From: Aquihabitans sp. G128
GTDB lineage: Bacteria > Actinomycetota > Acidimicrobiia > Acidimicrobiales > Iamiaceae
DNA length: 64,000 nt
NCBI RefSeq assembly: GCF_019048865.1
Contig: NZ_CP077604.1
Location: 1,302,001 to 1,366,000, forward strand
Direction: 5' to 3'
Positions 18,535 to 27,114 of the stretch are shown piece by piece (the stretch's first letter is position 1; every line of letters starts with the position of its first letter). The notes under the pieces were generated by a model. The model made no database searches and was not told the origin of the DNA. It saw only the letters and a list, made by a program, of their open reading frames with translations. The position numbers and the translations under genes were made by a program.

Positions 18535-19377
18535 TCAGTACCCGAGGCGCTCGAGGGCCTTGGGGCGGCGCTGCCAGTCCTTGTCGACCTTCACGAACAG
18601 CTCGATGTAGGCACCGGGCGGGAGCTGCGAGCGCACGGCGATGCCGACCGCCTTGAGCACGGCACCCTTCTTGCCGATCACGATCCCCTTCTGGGAGTCG
18701 CGCTCGACGAGGATCTCGCAGCGGACGCGGGGCCAGTCCCACTCGGTGACCCGGGTGGCGACCGAGTGCGGCACCTCGTCGCGGGTGACCGCCAGCAGCT
18801 GCTCGCGCACCAGCTCGGCCACCCAGAACGCCTCGGGCACGTCGGTGACCATGTCGTCGGGGTAGTACGAGGGGCCCTCGGGCAGCCGATCGATGATGGT
18901 CTCGAGCAGCTCGGGCACGCCGTCGCCGGTCTGGGCCGAGATCGGGAAGTACTCGTCGCCGCCCTCGAGCTGCTCGGCGGCCTTGGTCAGCTGGGCCAGC
19001 ACCTCGGTGGGCGGGGCGAGGTCGGTCTTGTTGACCACGATGATGGCGTTGCGCGGCACCCGGGAGGCCACCCACTTGTCGCCCTTGCCGATGGGGGCGG
19101 TGGCGTCGACCAGCAGGCACACGACGTCGACGTCCGGTATGGCGCTGGTGGCGGTCTCGTTGAGGCGCTCGCCCAGCAGCGTGCGGGGGCGGTGGATGCC
19201 GGGGGTGTCGACGAACACGACCTGGGCGTCGGGCCGGGTGAGCACGCCGCGCACCTGGGTGCGGGTGGTCTGCGGCTTGTCCGAGACGATGGTGACCTTC
19301 TGCCCGAGGATGGCGTTGAGCAGCGTGCTCTTGCCCACGTTGGGGCGGCCGACGAGCGTGACGAAGCCGGACTTCAC
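18535..19377 (-). CDS. era: GTPase Era
   Basis: A 280-residue GTPase needed for 16S rRNA maturation and 30S assembly. G1 is GRPNVGKST, G3 DTPGIH, G4 NKTD, and the C-terminal KH RNA-binding domain includes QKGIVIGKKGAVLKAVG. The start GTG 19377 has GGGGAG 6 bases upstream. It is last in the phoH-ybeY-corC-era set, a common actinobacterial order; a 162-base gap separates it from corC. Confidence 0.96.
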   Translation of the reverse strand: MKSGFVTLVGRPNVGKSTLLNAILGQKVTIVSDKPQTTRTQVRGVLTRPDAQVVFVDTPGIHRPRTLLGERLNETATSAIPDVDVVCLLVDATAPIGKGDKWVASRVPRNAIIVVNKTDLAPPTEVLAQLTKAAEQLEGGDEYFPISAQTGDGVPELLETIIDRLPEGPSYYPDDMVTDVPEAFWVAELVREQLLAVTRDEVPHSVATRVTEWDWPRVRCEILVERDSQKGIVIGKKGAVLKAVGIAVRSQLPPGAYIELFVKVDKDWQRRPKALERLGY

Positions 19378-19539
19378 GCCGTGCTCCCCACGAGGCGACG
19401 GGCAGGCGCGAGCGGGCGGCGACGAGCGGAGGACGGGCAGAGCGAGGTGGTCAAGACGAGCTTTCCTGGTACAGCGGTCCGCCCAGGGTACTCGGCGACC
19501 TCCGAAGCGCCTGCGGCCGCTGCCGCAGGCGAGCGAGGT

Positions 19540-20907
19540 TCAGTCGCCGTTGCGGTCGGCCCTGGCGCGGTCGCGTTCCTTGTCGCGCGAGCGGCGGTCG
19601 TCGGCGTCGTCCTCGTCGGGCACCACGAGCGGCTCGACCTTGTCGATGCGGACCCGCATGATGCGCCGGCCCTGGACCCGCTCGACGGTGAGGCGCACGC
19701 CCTCGCACTCGGCGACGTCGCCCACCACGGCGATGCGGCCCAGCTCGGCCAGCACCAGGCCGCTGACGGTGTCGAAGTCGCCCTCGGGCAGCTGGACGTC
19801 GAGGAGGTCGTTGGCGTCGTCGATGGTGAGGCTGCCGCTGACCCGCACGCCGCCGCCGGCCACCGGCTCGATGCGGGCGTCCTCGATGTCGAACTCGTCG
19901 ACGATCTCGCCCACCAGCTCCTCGATGAGGTCCTCCAGCGTGACCAGGCCGGCGGTGCCGCCGTACTCGTCGATGACCACGGCCATGTGGAACTGGTTGG
20001 CCTGCATCTCGCGGAGCAGCTCGGCCACCGGTTTGGTCTCGGGCACGGCCCGGGCCGAGCGGACCAGGTTGGCCACCGGCTCGTCCTCGCGCCCGTCGCG
20101 CTCGGCGCGCATGAGGTCCTTGGCGAACACCAGCCCGATGACGTCGTCGATGCCCTCGCCCAGCACCGGCAGGCGGCTGTAGCCGTTGAGCAGCACGACC
20201 TCCATGACGTCGGCCACGCGGAACTCGTGGGACACGGTGACCATGTCGGGCCGGGGCACCATGACCTCGCGCACGACGGTGTCGCCGAACTCGATGATGC
20301 TCTCGATGAGGCGACGCTCGTCGTTGTCGATGGCCTCGGACTCGTGGGCCTCGGCGGCCACCGCGAGCAGCTCCTCCTCCGAGACGAACGGGCCCTGCTT
20401 GAGGCCCTTGCCCGGCAGGATCACGTTGGTGACGCCGATGAGCGCCCGGGAGACCAGCCGCAGCGGGGCGAGGTCGACCAGCAGCTTCACCGGCCGGGCC
20501 GAGGCGAGCGCCGCCCGCTCGGTGTGCTGCAGGGCCCACGTCTTGGGCGCGGCCTCGGCGAACACGAAGGTGATGACGACGTTGACGAACGTGGCCACGG
20601 CCACGCCCAGCCCGCCGAAGAGCCGACCGGAGACCACCCCGGTGAGGGTGGCCTGCACGATCTGGCAGACCAGCACCACCAGGAGGAGGGCGTTGATCCA
20701 GCGCTCCGGCGCCTGCACCAGGTACAGCAGGGCGTTGGCCCCGGGGCGCCCCTCCTCGGCCAGGCCGGCGGCCTTGGCCTTCGAGATGCGCACGATCGCC
20801 GTCTCGGCCACCGCGGTGGCGATGGCGATCAGCAGCAGCACGACGATGGCCGCGATGAGCCACACGTCGATGGTCTCGAACTGGGTGGCCAGCACCCCGC
20901 CGCTCAC
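19540..20907 (-). CDS. CNNM/CorC-type membrane protein with CBS domains
   Basis: A 455-residue hemolysin-C/CorC-family protein. The N-terminal CNNM domain has four hydrophobic helices (VWLIAAIVVLLLIAIATAV and others). A CBS pair around residues 215-335 contains YSRLPVLGEGIDDVIGLVFAKDL and the conserved DEYGGTAGLVTLEDLIEELVGEI segment. The C-terminal CorC_HlyC domain and a basic Arg/Asp tail follow. Such proteins are implicated in Mg2+/Co2+ efflux or homeostasis. GTG 20907 has GGGGAGG 6 bases upstream. It follows ybeY by 88 bases. Confidence 0.92.
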   Translation of the reverse strand: MSGGVLATQFETIDVWLIAAIVVLLLIAIATAVAETAIVRISKAKAAGLAEEGRPGANALLYLVQAPERWINALLLVVLVCQIVQATLTGVVSGRLFGGLGVAVATFVNVVITFVFAEAAPKTWALQHTERAALASARPVKLLVDLAPLRLVSRALIGVTNVILPGKGLKQGPFVSEEELLAVAAEAHESEAIDNDERRLIESIIEFGDTVVREVMVPRPDMVTVSHEFRVADVMEVVLLNGYSRLPVLGEGIDDVIGLVFAKDLMRAERDGREDEPVANLVRSARAVPETKPVAELLREMQANQFHMAVVIDEYGGTAGLVTLEDLIEELVGEIVDEFDIEDARIEPVAGGGVRVSGSLTIDDANDLLDVQLPEGDFDTVSGLVLAELGRIAVVGDVAECEGVRLTVERVQGRRIMRVRIDKVEPLVVPDEDDADDRRSRDKERDRARADRNGD

Positions 20908-20995
20908 GACCGACCTCCCCGCCCGAGGCGATCAGGTCCGGCCCCGCGCACCTCGGTGCACGGGGCCCACGGACTGCCGGGGTCGGTGGGCCCGT

Positions 20996-21553
20996 TCACG
21001 AGGCGCTCCGGTGGTAGCGGGCGAGCAGCTCGCGCTCACGGGCCTGCATCAGTGCGGTCTCCTCGGGTTCGGCGTGGTCGTGGCCGAGCACGTGCAGGAT
21101 GCCGTGGACGACGAGCAGGGCGATCTCGTCGTCGTAGGTGCCGGCGTGCTCGGGGGCGTTGCGGTCGGCGACGAGCGGGCAGATCACGACGTCGCCCAGC
21201 AGCAGCGGCACGTCGGACGGCGGTTCGCGGTCCGGACCGGTGGTGGAGCCGTCGGGCGAGCGGCCCACGGTGATCTCGTCGTCGTCGATGGGGAAGGCCA
21301 GCACGTCGGTGGGGCCCTGCTGGCCCATGAACGTGCCGTTGAGCTCGGCGATGGTGGCCTCGTCGACGAAGAGCAGCGCCAGCTCGGCGTCGCCCTCGAC
21401 CCCCTCGGCCTCCAGCACGCCGCGAGCCAGGGCCTCCCAGCGCACGACGTCGACGGGGCGCTCGTCCTGCTCGTCGGTGACGAAGACCTCGAGGGTGCCC
21501 TCGTCGGCCCGGCGCCGCTTGCGGGGGCCGGTGGGCGGTGCGGGGCGGATCAC
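20996..21553 (-). CDS. ybeY: Endoribonuclease YbeY
   Basis: A 185-residue zinc-dependent RNase for 16S rRNA 3'-end maturation and ribosome quality control. The metal site is the H3xH5xH motif HGILHVLGHDH near the C-terminus, and LNGTFMGQQGPTDVLAFP is the second family block. The start GTG 21553 overlaps the phoH stop by 4 bases (GTGA), so it is coupled to phoH. About 20 basic residues precede the conserved fold, so a slightly later start is possible. Confidence 0.94.
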   Translation of the reverse strand: MIRPAPPTGPRKRRRADEGTLEVFVTDEQDERPVDVVRWEALARGVLEAEGVEGDAELALLFVDEATIAELNGTFMGQQGPTDVLAFPIDDDEITVGRSPDGSTTGPDREPPSDVPLLLGDVVICPLVADRNAPEHAGTYDDEIALLVVHGILHVLGHDHAEPEETALMQARERELLARYHRSAS

Positions 21554-22518
21554 GAGCGGTCCGAGCCCTGCTTCGCCGCGCCGTCGCGCTCGTAGGCGTC
21601 GACGATGTCGGCCACGATGCGGTGCCGGACCACGTCTCGGCCGGTGAGGCGCACGAACCCCAGCCCATCGATGCCCGACAGGACCTTCTCGAGGCCGCCG
21701 AGGCCCGACCGACCGCCGGGCACGTCGACCTGCGTGGTGTCGCCGGTGATGACGGCCTTGGAGCCGAAGCCGATGCGGGTGAGGAACATCTTCATCTGCT
21801 CGGGCGTGGTGTTCTGCGCCTCGTCCAGGATGATGAACGCGCCGTTGAGGGTCCGTCCCCGCATGAACGCCAGCGGGGCGACCTCGACGGTGCCCCGCTC
21901 GAGCAGCCGGGCGGCGGCCTCGCTGTCGACCATGTCGTGCAGGGCGTCGTAGAGCGGGCGCAGGTACGGGTCGACCTTGGCCATGAGGTCACCGGGGAGG
22001 AAGCCGAGCCGCTCCCCCGCCTCCACCGCCGGGCGGGTGAGGATGATGCGGTCGACCTGCTTGGCCTGCAGCGCCTGCACGGCCATGGCCACCGCCAGCC
22101 AGCTCTTGCCGGTGCCGGCCGGGCCGATGCCGAAGGTGATGATGTTCTCGGCGATGGCGTCGATGTAGGCCTTCTGGCCGCTGGTCTTGGGGCGGACCCG
22201 ACGGCCCTTGGCCGCCTTGAGCACCTCGGTGGTGAACACCTCCGACGGGCGCTCGTCGGCCTTCACCATGTCGATGGTGCGGGCCAGCAGCGGGGCGTCG
22301 ACCACCTGGCCGGCCTGGAGGATCTTCACCAGCTCGCCGAAGAGGCGACCCACGAGGTCGGCCTCCTGCCCGTCGATGCCGACCTCGTTGCCGCGCACGT
22401 GGATCTCGGCGCCCGGGAAGGCGGCCTCGACCATCCGGAGCAGTTCGTCTCGCTCGCCGAGCAGGGGCCCCATGAGGTGGTTGCCGGGGACGTGGATGGT
22501 GAGCTGCGTGGTGGTCAA
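21550..22518 (-). CDS. phoH: PhoH-family ATPase
   Basis: A 322-residue PhoH-like P-loop protein, probably an RNA helicase or ATPase acting with YbeY on RNA. The N-terminal domain has RDELLRMVEAAFPGAEIHVRGNE. Walker A is GPAGTGKSWLA and Walker B is FIILDEAQNTT. The start is TTG at 22518 (TTGACCACC); GAAAG lies 7 bases upstream, and the residues after it align with the family N-terminus. ATG at 22473 is a fallback. First gene of the phoH-ybeY pair. Confidence 0.94.
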   Translation of the reverse strand: MTTTQLTIHVPGNHLMGPLLGERDELLRMVEAAFPGAEIHVRGNEVGIDGQEADLVGRLFGELVKILQAGQVVDAPLLARTIDMVKADERPSEVFTTEVLKAAKGRRVRPKTSGQKAYIDAIAENIITFGIGPAGTGKSWLAVAMAVQALQAKQVDRIILTRPAVEAGERLGFLPGDLMAKVDPYLRPLYDALHDMVDSEAAARLLERGTVEVAPLAFMRGRTLNGAFIILDEAQNTTPEQMKMFLTRIGFGSKAVITGDTTQVDVPGGRSGLGGLEKVLSGIDGLGFVRLTGRDVVRHRIVADIVDAYERDGAAKQGSDRS

Positions 22519-22611
22519 GGTGTGCTTTCGGAAACGGTGTGCCGGAACAGCGTAACGCCGCCCGGTCCCCTACCCGGTGGGATTGCCCTCCCACCGCTAC
22601 GGTTCGGCGCC

Positions 22612-23169
22612 ATGACCCCGACCGACGCGGACGGCGGGCCGGACCGCTTCGACGACGACCTGCGGGCGCTCACCGACCACCAGCGCGCCACCGATGCCGC
22701 CGCCGAGCGCCGCCGGGAGGCTGCGCTGCGAGCGCAGTCGGGCGAGGCGGGCACGTTTGCCGGCGTGCTGGCCGACCTGGGCGAGCGCGAGCAGCAGGTG
22801 GCGGTGGCCACCGTGACCGGCCGGGTGCTGCGCGGGGCGATCCGCACCCTGGGCACCGACTTCGTGGGCCTGCGGGGCCTGGGCGGCGACGGCGCCCTGG
22901 TGGCCACCGGGGCCATCACCGCCGTGCGACCCGAGCCGGGCAGCGCCCCCACGGTGGGCGACCGGCCGGTGACGCTGGGCCGCACCCTGGCCGGCGTGCT
23001 CGCCGACCTCGCACCCGAGCGGCCCTACGTGACGCTGCACACCTGGGCCGGCGACGCCGTGGCCGGCCACCTGCGCCACGCCGGCGTGGACGTGCTGGAG
23101 CTGCGCACCGACGCCGGCGCCACCGCCTACGTGCCGACCGCCATGGTCAGCGACCTCGTGCTCCCCTGA
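22612..23169 (+). CDS. Hypothetical protein
   Basis: A 185-residue soluble protein without a recognised domain. A charged N-terminal half that is probably helical (RATDAAAERRREAALRAQ) is followed by a beta-rich half (VTGRVLRGAIRTLGTDFVGLRG, then YVTLHTWAGDAVAGHL). The repeated pattern of short strands with conserved Gly hints at an SH3- or PRC-like barrel, but this is inference. TACGGT lies 8 bases before the ATG and no ribosome site is visible, so it is probably leaderless. Divergent from phoH. Confidence 0.75.
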   Translation: MTPTDADGGPDRFDDDLRALTDHQRATDAAAERRREAALRAQSGEAGTFAGVLADLGEREQQVAVATVTGRVLRGAIRTLGTDFVGLRGLGGDGALVATGAITAVRPEPGSAPTVGDRPVTLGRTLAGVLADLAPERPYVTLHTWAGDAVAGHLRHAGVDVLELRTDAGATAYVPTAMVSDLVLP

Positions 23170-23264
23170 CCCACTCCGCCGGGAGATCACGAGGCGCCGA
23201 CCGGCTCCCGACCACCGGGCGTCCCTGCGCCGGTGGACGGGAGCGGCCGAGCGGCCGTCGAGCT

Positions 23265-23507
23265 TCAGTCGGCCTCGGGGGCGGGAGCCGAGCCCACGAC
23301 CTCCGGGTACAGGTGCTCGAGGGTGCCCGGGGCGATGCGGCTGCTGTCGATGAACGTGTCGACATCGGCCTGCTTGAGGCGGATGACCCGGCCGAACCGG
23401 TAGCCGGCGATCTGGCCCTCGTCGATGAAGCGGTAGAGCGTGCGCGGGGTGATGCCGAGGTACTTCGCCGCGTCGGCGGTGCTCAGCCATTGGATTGGAG
23501 TGGACAT
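23265..23507 (-). CDS. BldC/excisionase-like helix-turn-helix protein
   Basis: An 80-residue DNA-binding protein with a MerR-type winged helix (STADAAKYLGITPRTLYRFI, then GYRFGRVIRLKQADVDTFID). This resembles the BldC/excisionase family; in Streptomyces BldC is a developmental regulator that binds direct repeats. ATG 23507 is chosen because TAGGGT lies 7 bases upstream, giving a leaderless start. There is no integrase nearby, so a phage excisionase role is unlikely. It diverges from the Tad pilus operon across a 300-base gap and may regulate it, which is inference from position. Confidence 0.85.
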   Translation of the reverse strand: MSTPIQWLSTADAAKYLGITPRTLYRFIDEGQIAGYRFGRVIRLKQADVDTFIDSSRIAPGTLEHLYPEVVGSAPAPEAD

Positions 23508-23691
23508 ATGGGTCACCCTAGACGCCACGGGTCCTTTCATGTGGCGATGGCCCACCTTTGCCCCTCCGAACCCTTCGCAACCGGAGCCTTCACTCGGGTA
23601 CCGGCCGCATCGCCTTGCAGGAGGCCCACCCCGATCCTGCCACCGTTGAACCGGTCGAGAGCGGACATACCCTGCCAGACCGACCAAACGG

Positions 23692-23706
23692 GACACCTTC
23701 GGTGTC
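23692..23706 (+). terminator. Weak hairpin with T-rich tail upstream of Tad operon
   Basis: GACACC-TTC-GGTGTC, a 6-pair stem, followed by TTCTCACCCTTTTC. It could insulate the pilus operon from upstream transcription, or be a regulatory hairpin. Confidence 0.3.
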
Positions 23707-23738
23707 TTCTCACCCTTTTCTTGTCGTTGCAGGCGGTC

Positions 23739-23744
23739 TAGGGT
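23739..23744 (+). promoter_or_regulatory. -10 box of the Tad operon
   Basis: TAGGGT on the plus strand, about 60 bases before the first plausible start codon. It is the same hexamer as at the divergent bldC-like gene. The -35 is unclear. Confidence 0.4.
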
Positions 23745-23791
23745 CCCGGCACCGCTCGATCGCCGAGCGGTCGCCCGACGTGGCGAACGCA

Positions 23792-23797
23792 GGGAGG
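23792..23797 (+). promoter_or_regulatory. Ribosome-binding site pointing at a CTG start
   Basis: GGGAGG followed by 7 bases and CTG at 23805, in frame with the CpaB gene. The encoded extension would read (M)STEAIPDERDRPARD before the annotated GTG at 23853, which itself lacks a ribosome site. This favours a rare CTG start. Confidence 0.45.
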
Positions 23798-23852
23798 CGG
23801 CCCCCTGTCCACCGAAGCCATCCCCGACGAGCGTGATCGTCCCGCACGGGAC

Positions 23853-24512
23853 GTGCGCCCGTCGCTCCCCCACCGCACCATCCGCCCGCGCGTCGGGCTC
23901 CCCGGCAGCCGCTCGGTCGTCGGCGGCCTGCTCGTGGCCCTCGCGGCCCTGGGCACGTGGTGGGTCGCCACCGGAGCCGGGGCCGACCCGGTGCCGCGCT
24001 ACGTCGTCGCCACCCGGCTGATCGGCCCCGGCGAGCGCCTCACCGCCCAGGACCTCGGCTGGTCCTCCGTGGGGCTCCCCGCCCGCCTGCGCGCCCAGGC
24101 CTTCGACGATCCCGGGGACCTCGTCGGGACCGTCGCCCTCGGCCCCATCGACGAGGGCGAGCTGGTCCAGTCGGGCGCCATCGAGGCGGTCGGGCCCGGC
24201 ACCGTCCGGCGCGAGCTGTCCTTCGCGGTGGAGAGCGACTGGGCCGTCGACGGCACGCTGCGTCCCGGCGACCGGATCGACGTGTTCACCACGTCCGGCG
24301 AGGGGGAGGGTGCCACCTCCGAGCGCGTGCTCGCCGGCGCCACCGTCCAGGCCATCTCGTCGTCCGGCGGCGACGGCCTGGGCGAGCAGCGGGGCCAGAC
24401 CATCACCGTCGCCGTCGCCGATCCCGACGTCGTCGCGGCCACCGTCACCGGCAGCCGGGCCGACACCGTCACCGTCGTCCGGGTCACCGGGGTGCACCGA
24501 GGCGGGCGATGA
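23853..24512 (+). CDS. CpaB/RcpC-type SAF domain pilus assembly protein
   Basis: First gene of the Tad operon. One membrane helix (SVVGGLLVALAALGTWWVA) anchors an extracytoplasmic SAF domain (YVVATRLIGPGERLTAQDL), followed by the RcpC-type region (RRELSFAVESDWAVDGTLRPGDRIDVF). CpaB/RcpC proteins help assemble the pilus across the envelope. The annotated GTG 23853 gives 219 residues; a CTG at 23805 with a strong ribosome site would add 16. The stop overlaps the next gene (ATGA). There is no secretin, as expected for a Gram-positive Tad system. Confidence 0.85.
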   Translation: MRPSLPHRTIRPRVGLPGSRSVVGGLLVALAALGTWWVATGAGADPVPRYVVATRLIGPGERLTAQDLGWSSVGLPARLRAQAFDDPGDLVGTVALGPIDEGELVQSGAIEAVGPGTVRRELSFAVESDWAVDGTLRPGDRIDVFTTSGEGEGATSERVLAGATVQAISSSGGDGLGEQRGQTITVAVADPDVVAATVTGSRADTVTVVRVTGVHRGGR

Positions 24513-25822
24513 GCGACCGGTTCACCGTCCTCGGCCTCGCCCACGTGCGGTCGGCCTGGTTCACGGAGGTGGCCCGCTGGTCGACCGCGGGGTCCATCCC
24601 GGTGGACTTCGTGAAGTGCCTCACCCCCGAGGAGCTGCGCACCCGGGCGGCGAGCGGCCGGGCCTTCTCCGCCGCGCTGCTCGATGCCCGCCTCCCAGCG
24701 GTCGACCGCGACCTGCTCTCGCTGCTGCAGGACCACGCCATCCCCTCGCTCGTGGTGGCGGGGCCGGACGATCCACGCGGCTGGGACCTGCTCGGCGCGG
24801 CCGCCGTGCTCGCCGAGCCCGTCTCGCCCGCCGCCCTGGTCGACGCGCTCGGCGCCCACGCCCACCCCATCGACGGTCTCGCCGGCGACGCCGCCGTGGA
24901 CCCGGCGGACCACGCAGGCACCTCGGCGTGGCGCGGGCGGCTGGTGGTCTGCTGCGGCCACCCCGGCGCCGGCACCTCAACGATCGCCTCGTCGCTCGCC
25001 CAGGGCTTGGCCGACGACCCCCGCTATGCCGGCGACGTCGTGCTCGCGGACCTGGCCCGGCGCGCCCACCAGGCCGTCCTGCACGATGCCCGCGACGTGG
25101 TCCCCGGCCTCCAGGAGCTCGTCGAGGCCCACCGCACCGGCCGCCTCTCCCCGGAGGAGCTGCACCACCTGGCGTTCGACGTGCCCAGCCGGGGCTACCG
25201 CCTGGTGCTGGGCCTGCGACGCCCACGCGACTGGGTGACCATCCGGGCTCGGGCGTTCGACGCGGCGCTCGAAGGCCTGCGCCGCTCGGCCCGCCTCGTG
25301 GTCGTCGACGGCGACAGCGACCTGGAGGGCGAGGCGGAGACCGGCTCCTTCGACATCGAGGATCGGAACCACATGGCACGAGCCAGCCTCGGCGCCGCCG
25401 ACCTGGTGGTCCTCGTGGCGACGCCCACCGCCACCGGCGTCCACGCCCTGGTCAGCCAGCTGCACGACCTCCGCGCCCACGGCGTGCCCGGCGGGCGCGT
25501 GCTCGTGGTGGTCAACCGGGCTCCCCGCACGGCCCGCGCCAGGGCCGAGCTCACCCGGGTCGTCGCCGCGCTCGGCGGCGGAGCCGATCGGGGCGAGCCG
25601 GCCGCCGGCCCGGTCTACGTGGTCGAGCGTCGCGGCGTCGACCAGCTCCATCGAGACGTCGCCCGCTTCCCCGCGGCGCTCACGGGTCCACCCACCCGGG
25701 CGGTGCGCGACCTGCTCGATCGACTGCCGGCGCGCGCCTCGGACGCCATGGCCCACGAACCGCAACGGATCGCGCCGGGCTCGTTGGGTCGCTGGGCTCC
25801 GGACGCGGAGGCCACGTCGTGA
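24509..25822 (+). CDS. tadZ: TadZ/CpaE-like MinD-superfamily ATPase
   Basis: A 437-residue Tad localisation protein. The N-terminal 130 residues form a receiver-like domain without a clear phosphoacceptor. A MinD/ParA-type ATPase domain follows, with a deviant P-loop GHPGAGTST, in which Thr/Ser stand where the Walker lysine is expected, and later VVVDGDSDLEG and the VVLVATPTATGVHAL switch region. TadZ proteins place the pilus machine at the pole, often with atypical P-loops. It overlaps its neighbours by 4 bases on both sides. Confidence 0.85.
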   Translation: MSDRFTVLGLAHVRSAWFTEVARWSTAGSIPVDFVKCLTPEELRTRAASGRAFSAALLDARLPAVDRDLLSLLQDHAIPSLVVAGPDDPRGWDLLGAAAVLAEPVSPAALVDALGAHAHPIDGLAGDAAVDPADHAGTSAWRGRLVVCCGHPGAGTSTIASSLAQGLADDPRYAGDVVLADLARRAHQAVLHDARDVVPGLQELVEAHRTGRLSPEELHHLAFDVPSRGYRLVLGLRRPRDWVTIRARAFDAALEGLRRSARLVVVDGDSDLEGEAETGSFDIEDRNHMARASLGAADLVVLVATPTATGVHALVSQLHDLRAHGVPGGRVLVVVNRAPRTARARAELTRVVAALGGGADRGEPAAGPVYVVERRGVDQLHRDVARFPAALTGPPTRAVRDLLDRLPARASDAMAHEPQRIAPGSLGRWAPDAEATS

Positions 25823-27114
25823 CCGAGCCCTCGCCGCTGGCCGAGATCGAGGCGGCGGTGCAGGCCCAGGCCCGCTCCCTCGCCCTCGACACCCGCCGCG
25901 ACCCCGATGCCCTGCGGACCCTGATCCAGCAGGCGGTGGACCAGTGGTCGATCGACCACAAGCGAGGCATCCGAGCCTTCGACCTCGCCGATCCCCAGTC
26001 GCTCGTCGAACGGGCGGTGCGCAACCTGACCGGCTACGGCCCCCTGGAGCCGCTCCTGGCCGATGACGACGTCTGGGAGATCATGATCAACGCTCCGGCG
26101 GAGATCTTCGTCAAGCGCCACCGCGGCCCAACCGGCTACCACGACGAGGTCTTCCACGACGACGCCCACGTCGGTCGCACCCTCACCAAGGTGCTGGAGG
26201 ACGCGTCGAGCGCCCACCGGAAGCTGGACCCCACCGAGGGCCTGCAGGACGCCCAGCTCGACGACGGGTCACGGCTCCACATCGTCCACGGCGACATCGG
26301 CCGTGGCGGGCACGTGATGGTCAACATCCGCAAGTTCACCAACGTGGCCTTCCGGGACCTCGACCAGCTCGTGGCGCGGGACATGCTCAGCCGCCCGGTC
26401 GCACGGTTCCTGGCCGCTTGCGTGCAGGCCCAGGCCTCCATCGTCTTCGCCGGTGCGCCGGGCTCGGGCAAGACCACCCTGTTGTCCTGTTGCTGCGCCG
26501 AGCTCGACCCGAGCCTGCGGGTGGTGGTGGCCGAGGAGGTCTTCGAAGCCGACATCCCTGTTGCCAACGTCGCGAGCATGCAGACCCGTCCGGCCCGAGC
26601 CGATCGCCCGGCGGTCGACCTGCGCCGGCTGGTCGCCGGCTTCCTCCGCATGGCCCCCGACGTCGCCATCGTCGGCGAGGTGCGCGACCGGGAGGCCCTG
26701 CCGCTCCTGCTGACCCTGTCGTCCGGGGTGAAGGGGTACACCACCATCCACGCCGGCTCGGCCCGCCAGGCGCTCACCCGCCTGCGGTTCATCTGCCAGC
26801 TGGCCGACGACCACCTGCCGATCTCGGCCCTGAACACGTTGGTCACCGAAGCCGTCGACCTGGTGGTGCACTGCGGCCGGACGCCCGCCGGCCCGCGCGT
26901 CACCGAGGTCGTCGCCGTCGAGGACCTGGCCGGTGGGGCCGAGGCCACCCAGTTCACCGCCACCGACGTCTTCGGGCGCGACGAGCCCGGGGCGCCGCTG
27001 CGCTGGTCGGGCCAGGTCCCGGTCCGGATCGAACGCCTGCTCCGCAACGCGGGGATCGACCTGCACCTGCTGTTGGACGACCTGGACGCTCCGGGCACCG
27101 AGGCCCTCCGGTGA
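25819..27114 (+). CDS. tadA: TadA/CpaF secretion ATPase
   Basis: A 431-residue hexameric motor ATPase of the type II/IV secretion superfamily, which powers Tad pilus assembly. Blocks in order: N-terminal GYGPLEPLLADDDVWEIMIN, Walker A GAPGSGKTTLL at about residues 211-221, Asp box VVVAEEVFEAD, Walker B MAPDVAIVGEVRDREALPLL and His box TTIHAGSARQAL. It is standard in length. GTG 25819 overlaps the tadZ stop (GTGA). Confidence 0.95.
   Translation: MTEPSPLAEIEAAVQAQARSLALDTRRDPDALRTLIQQAVDQWSIDHKRGIRAFDLADPQSLVERAVRNLTGYGPLEPLLADDDVWEIMINAPAEIFVKRHRGPTGYHDEVFHDDAHVGRTLTKVLEDASSAHRKLDPTEGLQDAQLDDGSRLHIVHGDIGRGGHVMVNIRKFTNVAFRDLDQLVARDMLSRPVARFLAACVQAQASIVFAGAPGSGKTTLLSCCCAELDPSLRVVVAEEVFEADIPVANVASMQTRPARADRPAVDLRRLVAGFLRMAPDVAIVGEVRDREALPLLLTLSSGVKGYTTIHAGSARQALTRLRFICQLADDHLPISALNTLVTEAVDLVVHCGRTPAGPRVTEVVAVEDLAGGAEATQFTATDVFGRDEPGAPLRWSGQVPVRIERLLRNAGIDLHLLLDDLDAPGTEALR

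Larger units (their letters stand above)
23508..23804. other. Divergent control region between bldC-like gene and Tad operon
   Basis: A 297-base gap of lower GC than its flanks. On the minus strand it holds TAGGGT (23520-23515), 7 bases before the bldC-like ATG. On the plus strand it holds a hairpin GACACC-TTC-GGTGTC (23692-23706) followed by a pyrimidine/T-rich stretch, a second TAGGGT (23739-23744) and GGGAGG (23792-23797). No other gene is supported here. Confidence 0.6.

Noticed and set aside
18766..21273. 835-residue plus-strand frame across era, corC and ybeY
   Set aside because: Spans three well-supported genes on the other strand and has no recognisable sequence.
23265..23507. Phage excisionase indicating an integrated element
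   Set aside because: No integrase, attachment repeats or phage genes; the small winged-helix protein fits a BldC-type chromosomal regulator better.
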